NCBI GenBank assembly: GCA_020630275.1
Contig: JAHDBU010000005.1
Location: 7,071-54,401 of the forward strand
Reading direction: 5' to 3'
DNA length: 47,331 nt
Source: Hellea sp.
GTDB taxonomy: Bacteria; Pseudomonadota; Alphaproteobacteria; Caulobacterales; Maricaulaceae
How positions within the stretch are numbered: position 1 is the first letter of the stretch; the number at the start of each line of letters is the position of its first letter. The translations under genes and the position numbers were made by a program. Below are positions 8,901 through 16,875 of this stretch, piece by piece. The notes under the pieces are model-generated. The model was not told the origin of the DNA, searched no databases, and saw only the letters and a program-made list of their open reading frames with translations.

Positions 8901-8918
8901 GTGACATTAATATAACAT
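8901..8918 (-). promoter_or_regulatory. Pho-box-like repeat upstream of the 47-residue gene
   Basis: Minus-strand ATGTTATATTAATGTCAC has two TGT(T/C)A(T/C) cores with an 11-base period. The second core matches the Pho box well, the first with one mismatch. It lies 20 bases from the ATG at 8881. Confidence 0.45.
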
Positions 8919-8921
8919 GAA

Positions 8922-8939
8922 CTGTCACAAAAGTGTCAA
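8922..8939 (+). promoter_or_regulatory. Pho-box-like repeat on the plus strand
   Basis: CTGTCACAAAAGTGTCAA keeps the 7-4-7 layout of a Pho box. It points towards the flavoprotein gene at 8989, but it could also act with the adjacent minus-strand site as a larger PhoB array. Confidence 0.5.
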
Positions 8940-8988
8940 AATAATTACACATTAATATCATGGTTCCCTTTTTCTTTATTCAAGATAT

Positions 8989-10173
8989 ATGCCGAGCATG
9001 CATTTTGACGTCATAATAATAGGCGCTGGCGCGGCCGGTATGATGTGCGGGGCGGTCGCCGGACAAAGAGGCCGGTCTGTCCTCTTGATCGATCACGCCG
9101 AAAAGCCCGGTGAGAAAATTCGGATTTCCGGCGGCGGTCGGTGTAATTTCACCAATTTGCACTGCGGACCGGACAATTTCATCAGCCAGAACCCGCATTT
9201 CTGCAAATCCGCGCTGTCTCGCTACACGCCCTATGATTTTATCGATCTGGTCGAACGCTACGGCATTGCCTGGCATGAGAAGACTTTGGGGCAGCTCTTT
9301 TGCGATGGACGCTCTCAGCAAATTATCGATCTCCTACTGAATGAATGTGAAAAGGCGGGCAATGAGATTTGGCTGGGCGCAGAGGTCATCGATGTCAGGC
9401 GGACCCCGGACGGCGAATATATCGTCACCACCAACCGCCAGTCCCTGACCTGCGAAAGCCTGGTCATCGCCACAGGCGGCGCGTCTATACCGAAAATGGG
9501 TGCGACCCGTTTCGGCTATAAATTGGCCGAGCAATTTGGGCTCGGCATCATAGAGACCGTCCCTGCTCTCGTTCCCCTGACATTTACAGATGAGTTAAAA
9601 GCCCCATTAAAGGCCCTTTCCGGGGTCAGTGTGACGGCCCGCGTTTCAAATGACCGAATGCGCTTTGACGAAGACTTGCTGTTCACCCATCGCGGCCTTT
9701 CAGGACCGTCTATTCTTCAAATTTCTTCTTATTGGGAGCCAGGCGAACATATTAACGTTGACTTGGAGCCTGGCATTGACATTTTAGAGACACTCAAAAC
9801 GACGCGGACAGAAAAGCCACGTCAAAATATCAAAACCATTATCTCTGCCTGGCTGCCAGACCGTTTGGCGGAACATATCTGTAAAGACGTCAAAAAACTG
9901 CGCATTGCCGATATGAGCGATCCAGAACTAATCAATATTGCGCTGCAAATTAATGGCTGGCAGATCAAACCGGCCGGGACAGAGGGCTTTCGAACAGCCG
10001 AGGTGACCAAAGGCGGCGTGGATACAGATGATCTGTCGTCCAAAACCATGGAATGTCGCCGCTTTCCGGGCCTCTACTTCATCGGGGAAGTCGTGGACGT
10101 GACCGGTCATCTGGGTGGCCATAATTTCCAATGGGCCTGGGCCAGCGGGCATGCCGCCGGACAAGCCGTCTAA
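8989..10173 (+). CDS. FAD-dependent oxidoreductase, HI0933/YhiN family
   Basis: Flavoprotein of the HI0933/YhiN (BaiN-like) family, whose physiological substrate is mostly unknown. The 394 residues begin with a dinucleotide-binding motif IIIGAGAAGMMCG (about 9–21). The family hallmark ISGGGRCNFTN follows at about 46–56, and the conserved C-terminal stretch FPGLYFIGEVVDVTGHLGG covers the second FAD-contact region. MHFDV (ATG at 8998) is an alternative start; neither has a strong ribosome-binding site. A Pho-box-like site lies 50 bases upstream, so phosphate control is possible but unproven. The pxp operon follows after 63 bases. Confidence 0.9.
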   Translation: MPSMHFDVIIIGAGAAGMMCGAVAGQRGRSVLLIDHAEKPGEKIRISGGGRCNFTNLHCGPDNFISQNPHFCKSALSRYTPYDFIDLVERYGIAWHEKTLGQLFCDGRSQQIIDLLLNECEKAGNEIWLGAEVIDVRRTPDGEYIVTTNRQSLTCESLVIATGGASIPKMGATRFGYKLAEQFGLGIIETVPALVPLTFTDELKAPLKALSGVSVTARVSNDRMRFDEDLLFTHRGLSGPSILQISSYWEPGEHINVDLEPGIDILETLKTTRTEKPRQNIKTIISAWLPDRLAEHICKDVKKLRIADMSDPELINIALQINGWQIKPAGTEGFRTAEVTKGGVDTDDLSSKTMECRRFPGLYFIGEVVDVTGHLGGHNFQWAWASGHAAGQAV

Positions 10174-10236
10174 AAAGCCAAGGCTCTTTTAAAAACGGTT
10201 TTCATCCTACCGAAATTCCGTTAGGCCGTTGACCTT

Positions 10237-11016
10237 ATGAGACGCATAGACCTCAACGCGGATACAGGCGAAGCTGACCGGCCAGACTGGCTTGCGGTTG
10301 AGACGGCAGTCATGGCGCAGATCACATCGGCCAATATCGCCTGTGGTGGACATGCAGGCAATAAAGAGTCCATGGCCCGAACGGTAAAACTCGCCGCCCA
10401 ACATCAGATCAATATCGGTGCTCACCCTGCCTATCCGGACCGGCAGAATTTCGGCCGGCAAACACTGGTTCTGGGAGAAGATATTTCCACCAAAGATTTA
10501 AAACAGACCTTGATGATACAAATCACAACTCTGTGCGAAATAGCGGCGACGCAGGGGCAGGCTGTGAACTATGTCAAAGCCCATGGCGCGCTTTATAATG
10601 ACGCCGTCTTTGATCAGACCAAAGCCATGCTGATCGCCGAGACGGTCGCCGATCTGGATAATACCCTCTGGCTCATGGGCGCACCCGATTCCTATCTTAC
10701 CCAGGCTGCAAAAGATTGCGGCCTCAATTTCATCGCCGAAGGATTTGTGGATCGGCGCTATACGGATGATGGCCATCTGCAAAGCCGCAATGAGGTTGGC
10801 GCCGTGCTCGAGTCACAAAAAGACCGTGAAGACCAGGCTATTGCCCTGCTCGAGGAAAAGCCCGTGCAAACCGCGCAAAATAATCCGCTCAAGCTATCCG
10901 TCGATACACTTTGTTTGCATAGCGATAGTGCCGGGGCGGATGAAACGGCGCGACGCATAAGGCAAGCTCTTGAAAAACAAGGCGCCAAGATAGGGGCCTT
11001 CACCCATGAGCAATAA
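10237..11016 (+). CDS. pxpA: PxpA, 5-oxoprolinase subunit A (LamB/YcsF family)
   Basis: Subunit of the prokaryotic ATP-dependent 5-oxoprolinase PxpABC, which opens 5-oxoproline (pyroglutamate), a damage product of glutamine and glutamate, to glutamate. The 259 residues show the family N-terminus IDLNADTGEADRP, the ITSANIACGGHAG motif at about 31–43, IGAHPAYPDRQNFGR and VKAHGALYND. These include Asp and His residues placed as expected for the metal-dependent active site. The gene overlaps pxpB by 11 bases. Confidence 0.94.
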   Translation: MRRIDLNADTGEADRPDWLAVETAVMAQITSANIACGGHAGNKESMARTVKLAAQHQINIGAHPAYPDRQNFGRQTLVLGEDISTKDLKQTLMIQITTLCEIAATQGQAVNYVKAHGALYNDAVFDQTKAMLIAETVADLDNTLWLMGAPDSYLTQAAKDCGLNFIAEGFVDRRYTDDGHLQSRNEVGAVLESQKDREDQAIALLEEKPVQTAQNNPLKLSVDTLCLHSDSAGADETARRIRQALEKQGAKIGAFTHEQ

Positions 11017-11686
11017 GGCCTATGAAATCATACCCTTCGGGGACTCTGGGTTTTTGGTAAAATTCCCGGTCGAAACCTATTCCGAGCAAGTCACCCGCCA
11101 TATTCACGGGGTGATCAATGCGTTAAAAAACCAGCCCAATTGGGAAGAACTTGTCCCAGGTTACAATAGTTTGCTGGCTTATTTCTGCCCAGACAATTTT
11201 CCACCGTCCAAGGCGTTGTCAGCCTTGCACACAGCCCTAAAATCAACATCAACATCTAAACCCGTCAAACAGCGCTTGGTAGAAATTCCGGTGTGTTACG
11301 GCGGAGAATTTGGTCCCGACATAGACGTGATCGCAGACAGTAGTGGGCTTAATGCTGAAGACATTACAAAAATTCATAGTGAACCCGCCTATACGGTTTG
11401 CATGATGGGCTTTATCCCTGGATTTACTTTTCTGTCGGAAGCCCCAAAAATCTTGCACCATGCGCGAAAAACTACACCAAGAGGATCGGTTCCAGCGGGC
11501 TCCGTGGGAATAGCGGGCTGGCAAACGGGCATTTATGGTCTTGAAAGTCCGGGCGGCTGGCAGATTATTGGGCGCACGCCCTTGAAAATATTCGACCCGG
11601 CCCGCAAAGCCCCTTTCCTGCTCGAAGCCGGTGATCAGGTTAAATTTGTTCCCATTTCGGCCCGTGATTTCGAGACGGCGAAATGA
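11006..11686 (+). CDS. pxpB: PxpB, 5-oxoprolinase subunit B (KipI family)
   Basis: Second subunit of the PxpABC 5-oxoprolinase, related to B. subtilis KipI and to allophanate hydrolase subunit 1. The 226 residues have the family core MGFIPGFTFLSEAP (about 132–145), TPRGSVPAGSVGIAGWQTG, and SPGGWQIIGRTPLKIFDP. It overlaps pxpA by 11 bases and pxpC by an ATGA tetranucleotide, so the three subunits are translationally coupled. No kinase gene is nearby, which favours the metabolic role over a Kip-like signalling role. Confidence 0.94.
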   Translation: MSNKAYEIIPFGDSGFLVKFPVETYSEQVTRHIHGVINALKNQPNWEELVPGYNSLLAYFCPDNFPPSKALSALHTALKSTSTSKPVKQRLVEIPVCYGGEFGPDIDVIADSSGLNAEDITKIHSEPAYTVCMMGFIPGFTFLSEAPKILHHARKTTPRGSVPAGSVGIAGWQTGIYGLESPGGWQIIGRTPLKIFDPARKAPFLLEAGDQVKFVPISARDFETAK

Positions 11687-12615
11687 TTGAGATCCGACAG
11701 CCCGGAACGCGGGTGACCATACAGGACGCCGGACGACCCGGCCTCAGACATTTGGGCATTCCCAAAAGCGGTGCGGCAGATAAGCTGAGTTTTGCCCTGG
11801 CCAATTACATGGTCGGCAATCCCTGGAACACACCGGCGCTGGAATGCGTTCTGGGAGGACAACATTTCAAATTTCACGCGGACATGATTGTTGCCATTGC
11901 GGGCGCTGAAATGTGGGCACAGGTCAATGGACAGAATGTTGAAAACTTCTCCAGCTTTAAAGTGCGCGAGGGCGATATTCTGACGTTCAGTTTTGCACGC
12001 ATAGGGTGCCGCGCCTATTTGGCCTTACCTGGCGGCGTTGATGGGTCCGAATTTATGGGCAGCGTCTCCACATATCTACAAGCCGGTTTGGGCGGCCTCG
12101 AAGGACGCGCCTTGCAGGCCAGGGACAAAGTGGGGTCGCCCGATGTTACCACGCAACCTCGCACCATACCCCATGGCTACAAACCGCTGATATCCAACCA
12201 TGTCGTGTTGCGGGCTCTCGAAGGTCCGGAGTTTTCAGAGCTAACACTGGACAGCCAGCGGCATCTCTTCGTCAATCCTTATCGCGCCACAAAAAACACC
12301 AACCGCATGGGCGCGCGCCTAAAAGGTAACCTGGTCAAACCCAAAGTCGAGCGCAATATGATCAGCTCCCCGCTCCTGCCCGGCACGCTGCAATGTCCTC
12401 CAGACGGGCAGCCTATTCTGGCCATGGCCGATGGTCATTGTACAGGCGGATATTTCAGGGGCCTGCAGGTTATCCGGGCTGACCTTTGGCAAATGGGTCA
12501 GATCAAACCGGGGACTCGCATCAGTTTCCGCCGATCTATCGGTGATGACGCTTTTGAAGTGCTGGCGCGACGCAATGCGTTTTACGGCATATTGATGGAC
12601 GGTTTTTCGTTTTGA
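11683..12615 (+). CDS. pxpC: PxpC, 5-oxoprolinase subunit C (KipA family)
   Basis: Third subunit of PxpABC. The 310 residues begin with the family signature GTRVTIQDAGRPGLRHLGIP and SGAADKLSFALAN (about 8–45), followed by ALECVLGG. Later come CRAYLALPGGVDGSEFMGS and a cyclophilin-like KipA C-terminal half. The ATG overlaps the pxpB stop (ATGA), and its own stop TGA shares one base with the ATG of the following pabB-pabC gene. Confidence 0.94.
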   Translation: MIEIRQPGTRVTIQDAGRPGLRHLGIPKSGAADKLSFALANYMVGNPWNTPALECVLGGQHFKFHADMIVAIAGAEMWAQVNGQNVENFSSFKVREGDILTFSFARIGCRAYLALPGGVDGSEFMGSVSTYLQAGLGGLEGRALQARDKVGSPDVTTQPRTIPHGYKPLISNHVVLRALEGPEFSELTLDSQRHLFVNPYRATKNTNRMGARLKGNLVKPKVERNMISSPLLPGTLQCPPDGQPILAMADGHCTGGYFRGLQVIRADLWQMGQIKPGTRISFRRSIGDDAFEVLARRNAFYGILMDGFSF

Positions 12616-14354
12616 TGGAAACGCAACCTTATATTTTACTGGATGATCAGCTGGCCGGACAGGCGCGTCTCTACCAAGACCCAGTAGAGATCATCAGCGC
12701 CTATCATGCAGATGATCTGCTCACAGCCATGGCCGAAATTCAAGCCCGATTGGATAGAGGCTTACATGTCGCCGGGTATTTTGCCTATGAGGCCGGGTTT
12801 GCGTTAGAGGCTAAACTGGCACCCAAGTTGGAAAACTCTGCCGCACCATTGCTCCTCATGGGCGTTTTCGAAAAATGGTCGGAAGAGTATCCGGACATTC
12901 CCTGTGAGGCCGTGCCGCGTCTGGATTTGAAACCCGACTGGTCCGAAGCAGATTATCAGGAACGTTTCAAAAAAGTCATCGCCTATATACAAGCAGGTGA
13001 CGTCTATCAGATCAATCTCACCTTCCCGCTCCGATCCAATTTTTCAGGCTCGGCGCTTTGTCTTTACGATACGCTACGCGCTCGACAGCCTGTTCGCTAT
13101 GGCGGCGTCATCAGCCTCAACACCGGACCGGAAATTGTGACGTTTTCACCTGAGCTGTTTTTCGACAAAAAAGGTACAAATATTTCCATGCGGCCCATGA
13201 AAGGGACGGTCAAACGCCTGCGCGATCCGGAGGCGGACAAAGCCCTGAAAGAAGCCATGCGCCACGATGCGAAGTCCCAGGCCGAAAACCTGATGATCGT
13301 GGATTTGCTGAGAAATGATCTGTCACGCCTGGCCGAAAGAGCATCAGTTAGAGTCCCGCACTTATTCTCTCTGGAAACCTATCCGACCTTGCATCAGATG
13401 ACCTCAACGGTCACAGCGCGATTGGATGACAAGGTCGAGGTCGCTGATCTGTTCAAAAGCTTGTTCCCTTGTGGTTCGGTCACCGGCGCACCTAAAATCC
13501 GAGCCATGGAAATCATTCACGAATTAGAAGGCGGTCCACGCGGACCATATTGCGGGGCTATCGGGTTTATGGACCCGGACGGCACAGCTTGTTTCAATGT
13601 AGCCATCCGCACGGCCATGATCGAAAACGGTCAGCTGCGATATCACGTAGGTAGTGGCGTCGTTCTGGATAGCCAGGGCAAGGATGAATATGACGAATGC
13701 CTGCTCAAGGCCAAGGTCCTGTCGGATATCCCTAGCCTGGTGGAAACATTCCGCTGGGAACCCGACAAAGGCATAATCCGCAAGAAACACCATTTCGCCC
13801 GCCTAGCGGCCAGCGCCCGAACGCTTGGGTATCAATATGATGAGCTGGGATTTCAAACCGCGCTCAATAAAATCTCTGGAGATACGCCGCTAAAATGCCG
13901 CCTAATCTTGAGCGAAAACGGGACCATCTCGACAGAGTTTGAAGAACTGGTTGATCTGACAACGCCCGTTAAATTGTCCCTCTCGAAACATCCGTTATCA
14001 CTGGGTGTCCAAGAATACAGACACAAAGTCCTGGCCCGGGATTTTTATGACGGGGAACGTGCGCGTCTCGCCGATCGGACTGGTTGTACCGAGGTCATCT
14101 TTCTAAATCCCGAGGATCAGCTCTGCGAAGGCAGTTTCACCAGCCTGTTTATCCGAAAAGATGGACGACTCCTGACGCCCGCTCTGTCTTGCGGATTACT
14201 ACCCGGCGTATTGCGCGCAGCCCTTATCGAAACTGGTGAGGCCCAACAAGCCATTCTGACGACGGACGATCTTAAAGCGGCGGATGAGGTGTTGGTCGGG
14301 AATTCATTGCGGGGGCTCATGTCTGCTGAATTCATTGATTTTGACCCGCACTAA
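12615..14354 (+). CDS. pabBC: Fused aminodeoxychorismate synthase component I and aminodeoxychorismate lyase
   Basis: Bifunctional enzyme of p-aminobenzoate (folate) synthesis. The PabB half converts chorismate plus ammonia to aminodeoxychorismate, and the PabC half releases pyruvate to give p-aminobenzoate. The first 380 residues carry chorismate-binding motifs: MRPMKGTVKR (about 195), CGSVTGAPKIRAMEIIHELE, and PYCGAIGF. The last 200 residues are the PLP lyase, with the probable Schiff-base lysine in EYRHKVLARDFYD and the phosphate-binding LPGVLR. The ATG at 12615 forms TGATG with the pxpC stop; a TTG three bases earlier is less likely. The glutaminase PabA is not in the window. Linkage to pxpABC is unusual. 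Confidence 0.92.
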   Translation: METQPYILLDDQLAGQARLYQDPVEIISAYHADDLLTAMAEIQARLDRGLHVAGYFAYEAGFALEAKLAPKLENSAAPLLLMGVFEKWSEEYPDIPCEAVPRLDLKPDWSEADYQERFKKVIAYIQAGDVYQINLTFPLRSNFSGSALCLYDTLRARQPVRYGGVISLNTGPEIVTFSPELFFDKKGTNISMRPMKGTVKRLRDPEADKALKEAMRHDAKSQAENLMIVDLLRNDLSRLAERASVRVPHLFSLETYPTLHQMTSTVTARLDDKVEVADLFKSLFPCGSVTGAPKIRAMEIIHELEGGPRGPYCGAIGFMDPDGTACFNVAIRTAMIENGQLRYHVGSGVVLDSQGKDEYDECLLKAKVLSDIPSLVETFRWEPDKGIIRKKHHFARLAASARTLGYQYDELGFQTALNKISGDTPLKCRLILSENGTISTEFEELVDLTTPVKLSLSKHPLSLGVQEYRHKVLARDFYDGERARLADRTGCTEVIFLNPEDQLCEGSFTSLFIRKDGRLLTPALSCGLLPGVLRAALIETGEAQQAILTTDDLKAADEVLVGNSLRGLMSAEFIDFDPH

Positions 14355-14411
14355 TATCCATCCAGACTTTCTTTGGCTTGCGCCCATAAGGGTAGCGGCT
14401 TAATAGGCTCT

Positions 14412-15398
14412 ATGCTCAATACCGGTGACATTCATAAAGCTGAGGAAGCGGCCAAAGACGAGTTAGAGGCGAAAAACGCCCAAAAGCTCAAAATGGACCG
14501 AGAAATGCTAATCATGGATATGGCTGACACGTTACGCCATGAAGCCCCTCTAATGGATCCAGAACTGTCCGGAGAACAACGCCGGGCGGCCATGCTATTC
14601 CGATTGAAAGAAATATATGAAGCGCAAGGGATGGACGTTGAGGATGATGTCTATGAAAGCGGCATTCTCGCCTATGAAGAAGGTACATTCGATTTTGTGC
14701 CCCCTAAAAAGTCCTTTGGCCTTAGCCTGGCCAAGCTCTATATCAGCAGAGGCCGTTGGCTACCACTAATGACCTTGTTTGCCTTGGTCACCGGCGGCGC
14801 CTGGGGCATCAATCATCTGGCGTTTGAGCGCCCCGCAAAAATCAAACAACAGCAAATGGAAACCTTGTTGCAGGAAACCCTGCCCGAAAAGCTGATCAAA
14901 GAACGGGACGAGGCCCTGACGATAGCCTCTAATGATGACATGAAGTCTAAGGTCAACGGATTATACGATTTGGCCAATAATGCCCTTGAAGCAAAAGACG
15001 CCGGCAAGGCTGAGGGCTATCTCAAAGAGCTGACGTTTTTGAACAACGACCTGGGCACCAGTTATGAAGTCCGTGTGGTTTCCCGACCCAATGAATTTAG
15101 CGGCATTTTCCGGGTCAATGACAAAGACAGCAACGTCAAAAATTACTACCTAATTGTCGAAGCCTTGAATGCAGCCGGGGAAGTCATAACTGTTCCGATA
15201 TCAAGTGAAGAGGACGGCAAGAGCGACCGGGTTCGGATTTGGGGTGTCCGCGTGCCAGAAGCTGTGTTCAATCGGGTGGCCGCCGACAAGCGCGATGATC
15301 AGATTATTCAGGACAATCTCGTCGGGGTCAAAAAGCGCGGCGTATTGGAACCGGATTACAAGATCAAAACGTCCGGTAGAAAGATACTGGAGTGGTAG
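14412..15398 (+). CDS. Membrane-anchored protein, DUF6384-like
   Basis: Function unknown. From memory the N-terminus (MDMADTLRHE, then RLKEIYEAQGMDVEDDVYESG and an FDFVPPKKSF segment) resembles the DUF6384 family; this was not checked by search. The layout is a soluble N-terminal domain (about 1–105), one membrane segment near 120–140 (LPLMTLFALVTGGAWGINH), a helical, probably coiled-coil stretch (about 145–215), and a C-terminal domain rich in beta strands. A TTG at 14373 would add 13 unconvincing residues, so the ATG is preferred, although its ribosome-binding site is weak. It precedes the coiled-coil gene by one base and is surely its partner. It lies 57 bases after pabBC. Confidence 0.75.
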   Translation: MLNTGDIHKAEEAAKDELEAKNAQKLKMDREMLIMDMADTLRHEAPLMDPELSGEQRRAAMLFRLKEIYEAQGMDVEDDVYESGILAYEEGTFDFVPPKKSFGLSLAKLYISRGRWLPLMTLFALVTGGAWGINHLAFERPAKIKQQQMETLLQETLPEKLIKERDEALTIASNDDMKSKVNGLYDLANNALEAKDAGKAEGYLKELTFLNNDLGTSYEVRVVSRPNEFSGIFRVNDKDSNVKNYYLIVEALNAAGEVITVPISSEEDGKSDRVRIWGVRVPEAVFNRVAADKRDDQIIQDNLVGVKKRGVLEPDYKIKTSGRKILEW

Positions 15399-15399
15399 C

Positions 15400-16875
15400 A
15401 TGAGAAGCGGACTTCAGACCCTGCATGAAATCGACGAGGCCATTGCCAGGGCACGTAAAGCCGTGGCGGAAGCCTCGGAAATTCCAAAGAAAAACGCGGA
15501 AACCCTGATGGATTTGCGACGGCAGCAAACGGCCGCTTATGACGAAATCGCCCGGGAACGCCTGAAGGTTCTGGAAAAGGGTGAAGGCGGTGAACTGGGT
15601 TATATCGACCGACAAGCCGAGAAGCTTTTAGATGAGCATGTGAAAGCTCAGGCGATCCTGGACAAGAAACTCGACAAGGCCGTTGTCATCGTCGAAAAAC
15701 ACGAAGCAGAGCGTCGCAAAGTCGAAGCCGAAGTCACCAAAGCCGTCGATAATTATGACAAGGCGGCCGCCGTTGCAGAGACAGAAATTCTCCTCGACCC
15801 CGCCTATCAGGAAGCCCTCGACAATGTGGAAAAGGCCGAAAGCATGGTCATCCGATCGTCGGAAAAACTGGAATTGGCCCGGGAAAACGAACGGGAAAAA
15901 GGCAAGCCCTATCGCAGCGATCCATATTTTAATTATCTTCGCAAACGCGGCTATGGCACAAAGGCCGCGAAGGGTTGGTTTCTGACGCGAATGCTGGACG
16001 GCTGGGTGGCCCGCATGATCAATTACAATGAGAATGCCGATAATTATCAGCGCCTGACCGATATCCCGAAACGCCTGGAGAATCATGTCTCCTCATTAGA
16101 AGAGCAAGTCTACGCTGTGCGGGAATCTCTAGAGGCATTGGAAGCGGATATCTTAAAGCATAAAGGCGTGACCGCGCTGCACAAGAAATCACTGGATGCA
16201 CAGGCCAAACTGGATGAGGTCGACGAAAAAATAGCCGTTGCCGAACGGGGATACGAAACCTTAAGAGCCGAACATCAGCAAATGGCAGCCGGAGAAAGCG
16301 GGCCCTATATGGAGGCCGTCAATATTCTTTCAGACGGCTTAAAACGTATCAAATATTCCGACTTGCGCAGGCTGGCAGCCCAGACCACATCCCGGGAAGA
16401 TGACAATGCGATCGAAGACATCAAAGACCTGGCCCGTGCCGCAGATGAACTTGAAGATGATCACAAGGACGCAAAAAAGCTGATCAAAAAGTACGAACGT
16501 ACTCTGCGTGAGCTCGAAGATGTTCGACGCCGGTTTAAAAACCGCCGCTATGATGCGCCCTCGTCTGTTTTTCAAAACGATATGGTCAGAGCTATTCTTT
16601 TACAGGTCCTAGCGGGGGCCATGAGCGGCGATAATCTCTGGCGGCAGATCGAGCGGGCACAACGCACGATACGTCGTTATTCCGACAATGATTTTGGCGG
16701 TGTGGATTGGACAGAGGGCCTGCGTCTACCCAGGGCTTCGCGTAGCTCCCGACGCAGCCCAAGGGTGCGAACCTCTATCCCACGCACGCCCCGTACCAGC
16801 CTGCCAAGGCGGCCAACCGTTCGGAGGTCCTCAGGGCGTAGCTCCGGCGGTTTCCGCACGGGCGGCGGTTTCTAG
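15400..16875 (+). CDS. Long coiled-coil protein with Arg/Ser-rich, Gly-aromatic tail
   Basis: I do not recognise a family. The 491 residues are almost all charged helix with coiled-coil character (about 5–185 and 225–420). They are split by a conserved-looking central segment with many aromatics (KPYRSDPYFNYLRKRGYG and MLDGWVARMINYNENADNY, about 170–225). The last 50 residues are a basic Ser/Arg/Pro-rich tail ending SGGFRTGGGF. No signal peptide or membrane helix is seen, so it is probably cytosolic or held at the membrane by the partner before it. The frame is open further upstream, but that part overlaps the previous gene, and the ATG at 15400 right after its stop is preferred. The end overlaps tadD by 45 bases tail to tail. 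Confidence 0.8.
   Translation: MRSGLQTLHEIDEAIARARKAVAEASEIPKKNAETLMDLRRQQTAAYDEIARERLKVLEKGEGGELGYIDRQAEKLLDEHVKAQAILDKKLDKAVVIVEKHEAERRKVEAEVTKAVDNYDKAAAVAETEILLDPAYQEALDNVEKAESMVIRSSEKLELARENEREKGKPYRSDPYFNYLRKRGYGTKAAKGWFLTRMLDGWVARMINYNENADNYQRLTDIPKRLENHVSSLEEQVYAVRESLEALEADILKHKGVTALHKKSLDAQAKLDEVDEKIAVAERGYETLRAEHQQMAAGESGPYMEAVNILSDGLKRIKYSDLRRLAAQTTSREDDNAIEDIKDLARAADELEDDHKDAKKLIKKYERTLRELEDVRRRFKNRRYDAPSSVFQNDMVRAILLQVLAGAMSGDNLWRQIERAQRTIRRYSDNDFGGVDWTEGLRLPRASRSSRRSPRVRTSIPRTPRTSLPRRPTVRRSSGRSSGGFRTGGGF

Noticed and set aside
10171-10192. Inverted repeat after the flavoprotein gene considered as a terminator
   Set aside because: Only four base pairs with a two-base loop; too weak.
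15205-15399. N-terminal extension of the coiled-coil protein
   Set aside because: It would overlap the DUF6384-like gene by 194 bases in another frame; the ATG at 15400 directly after that gene's stop is sufficient.
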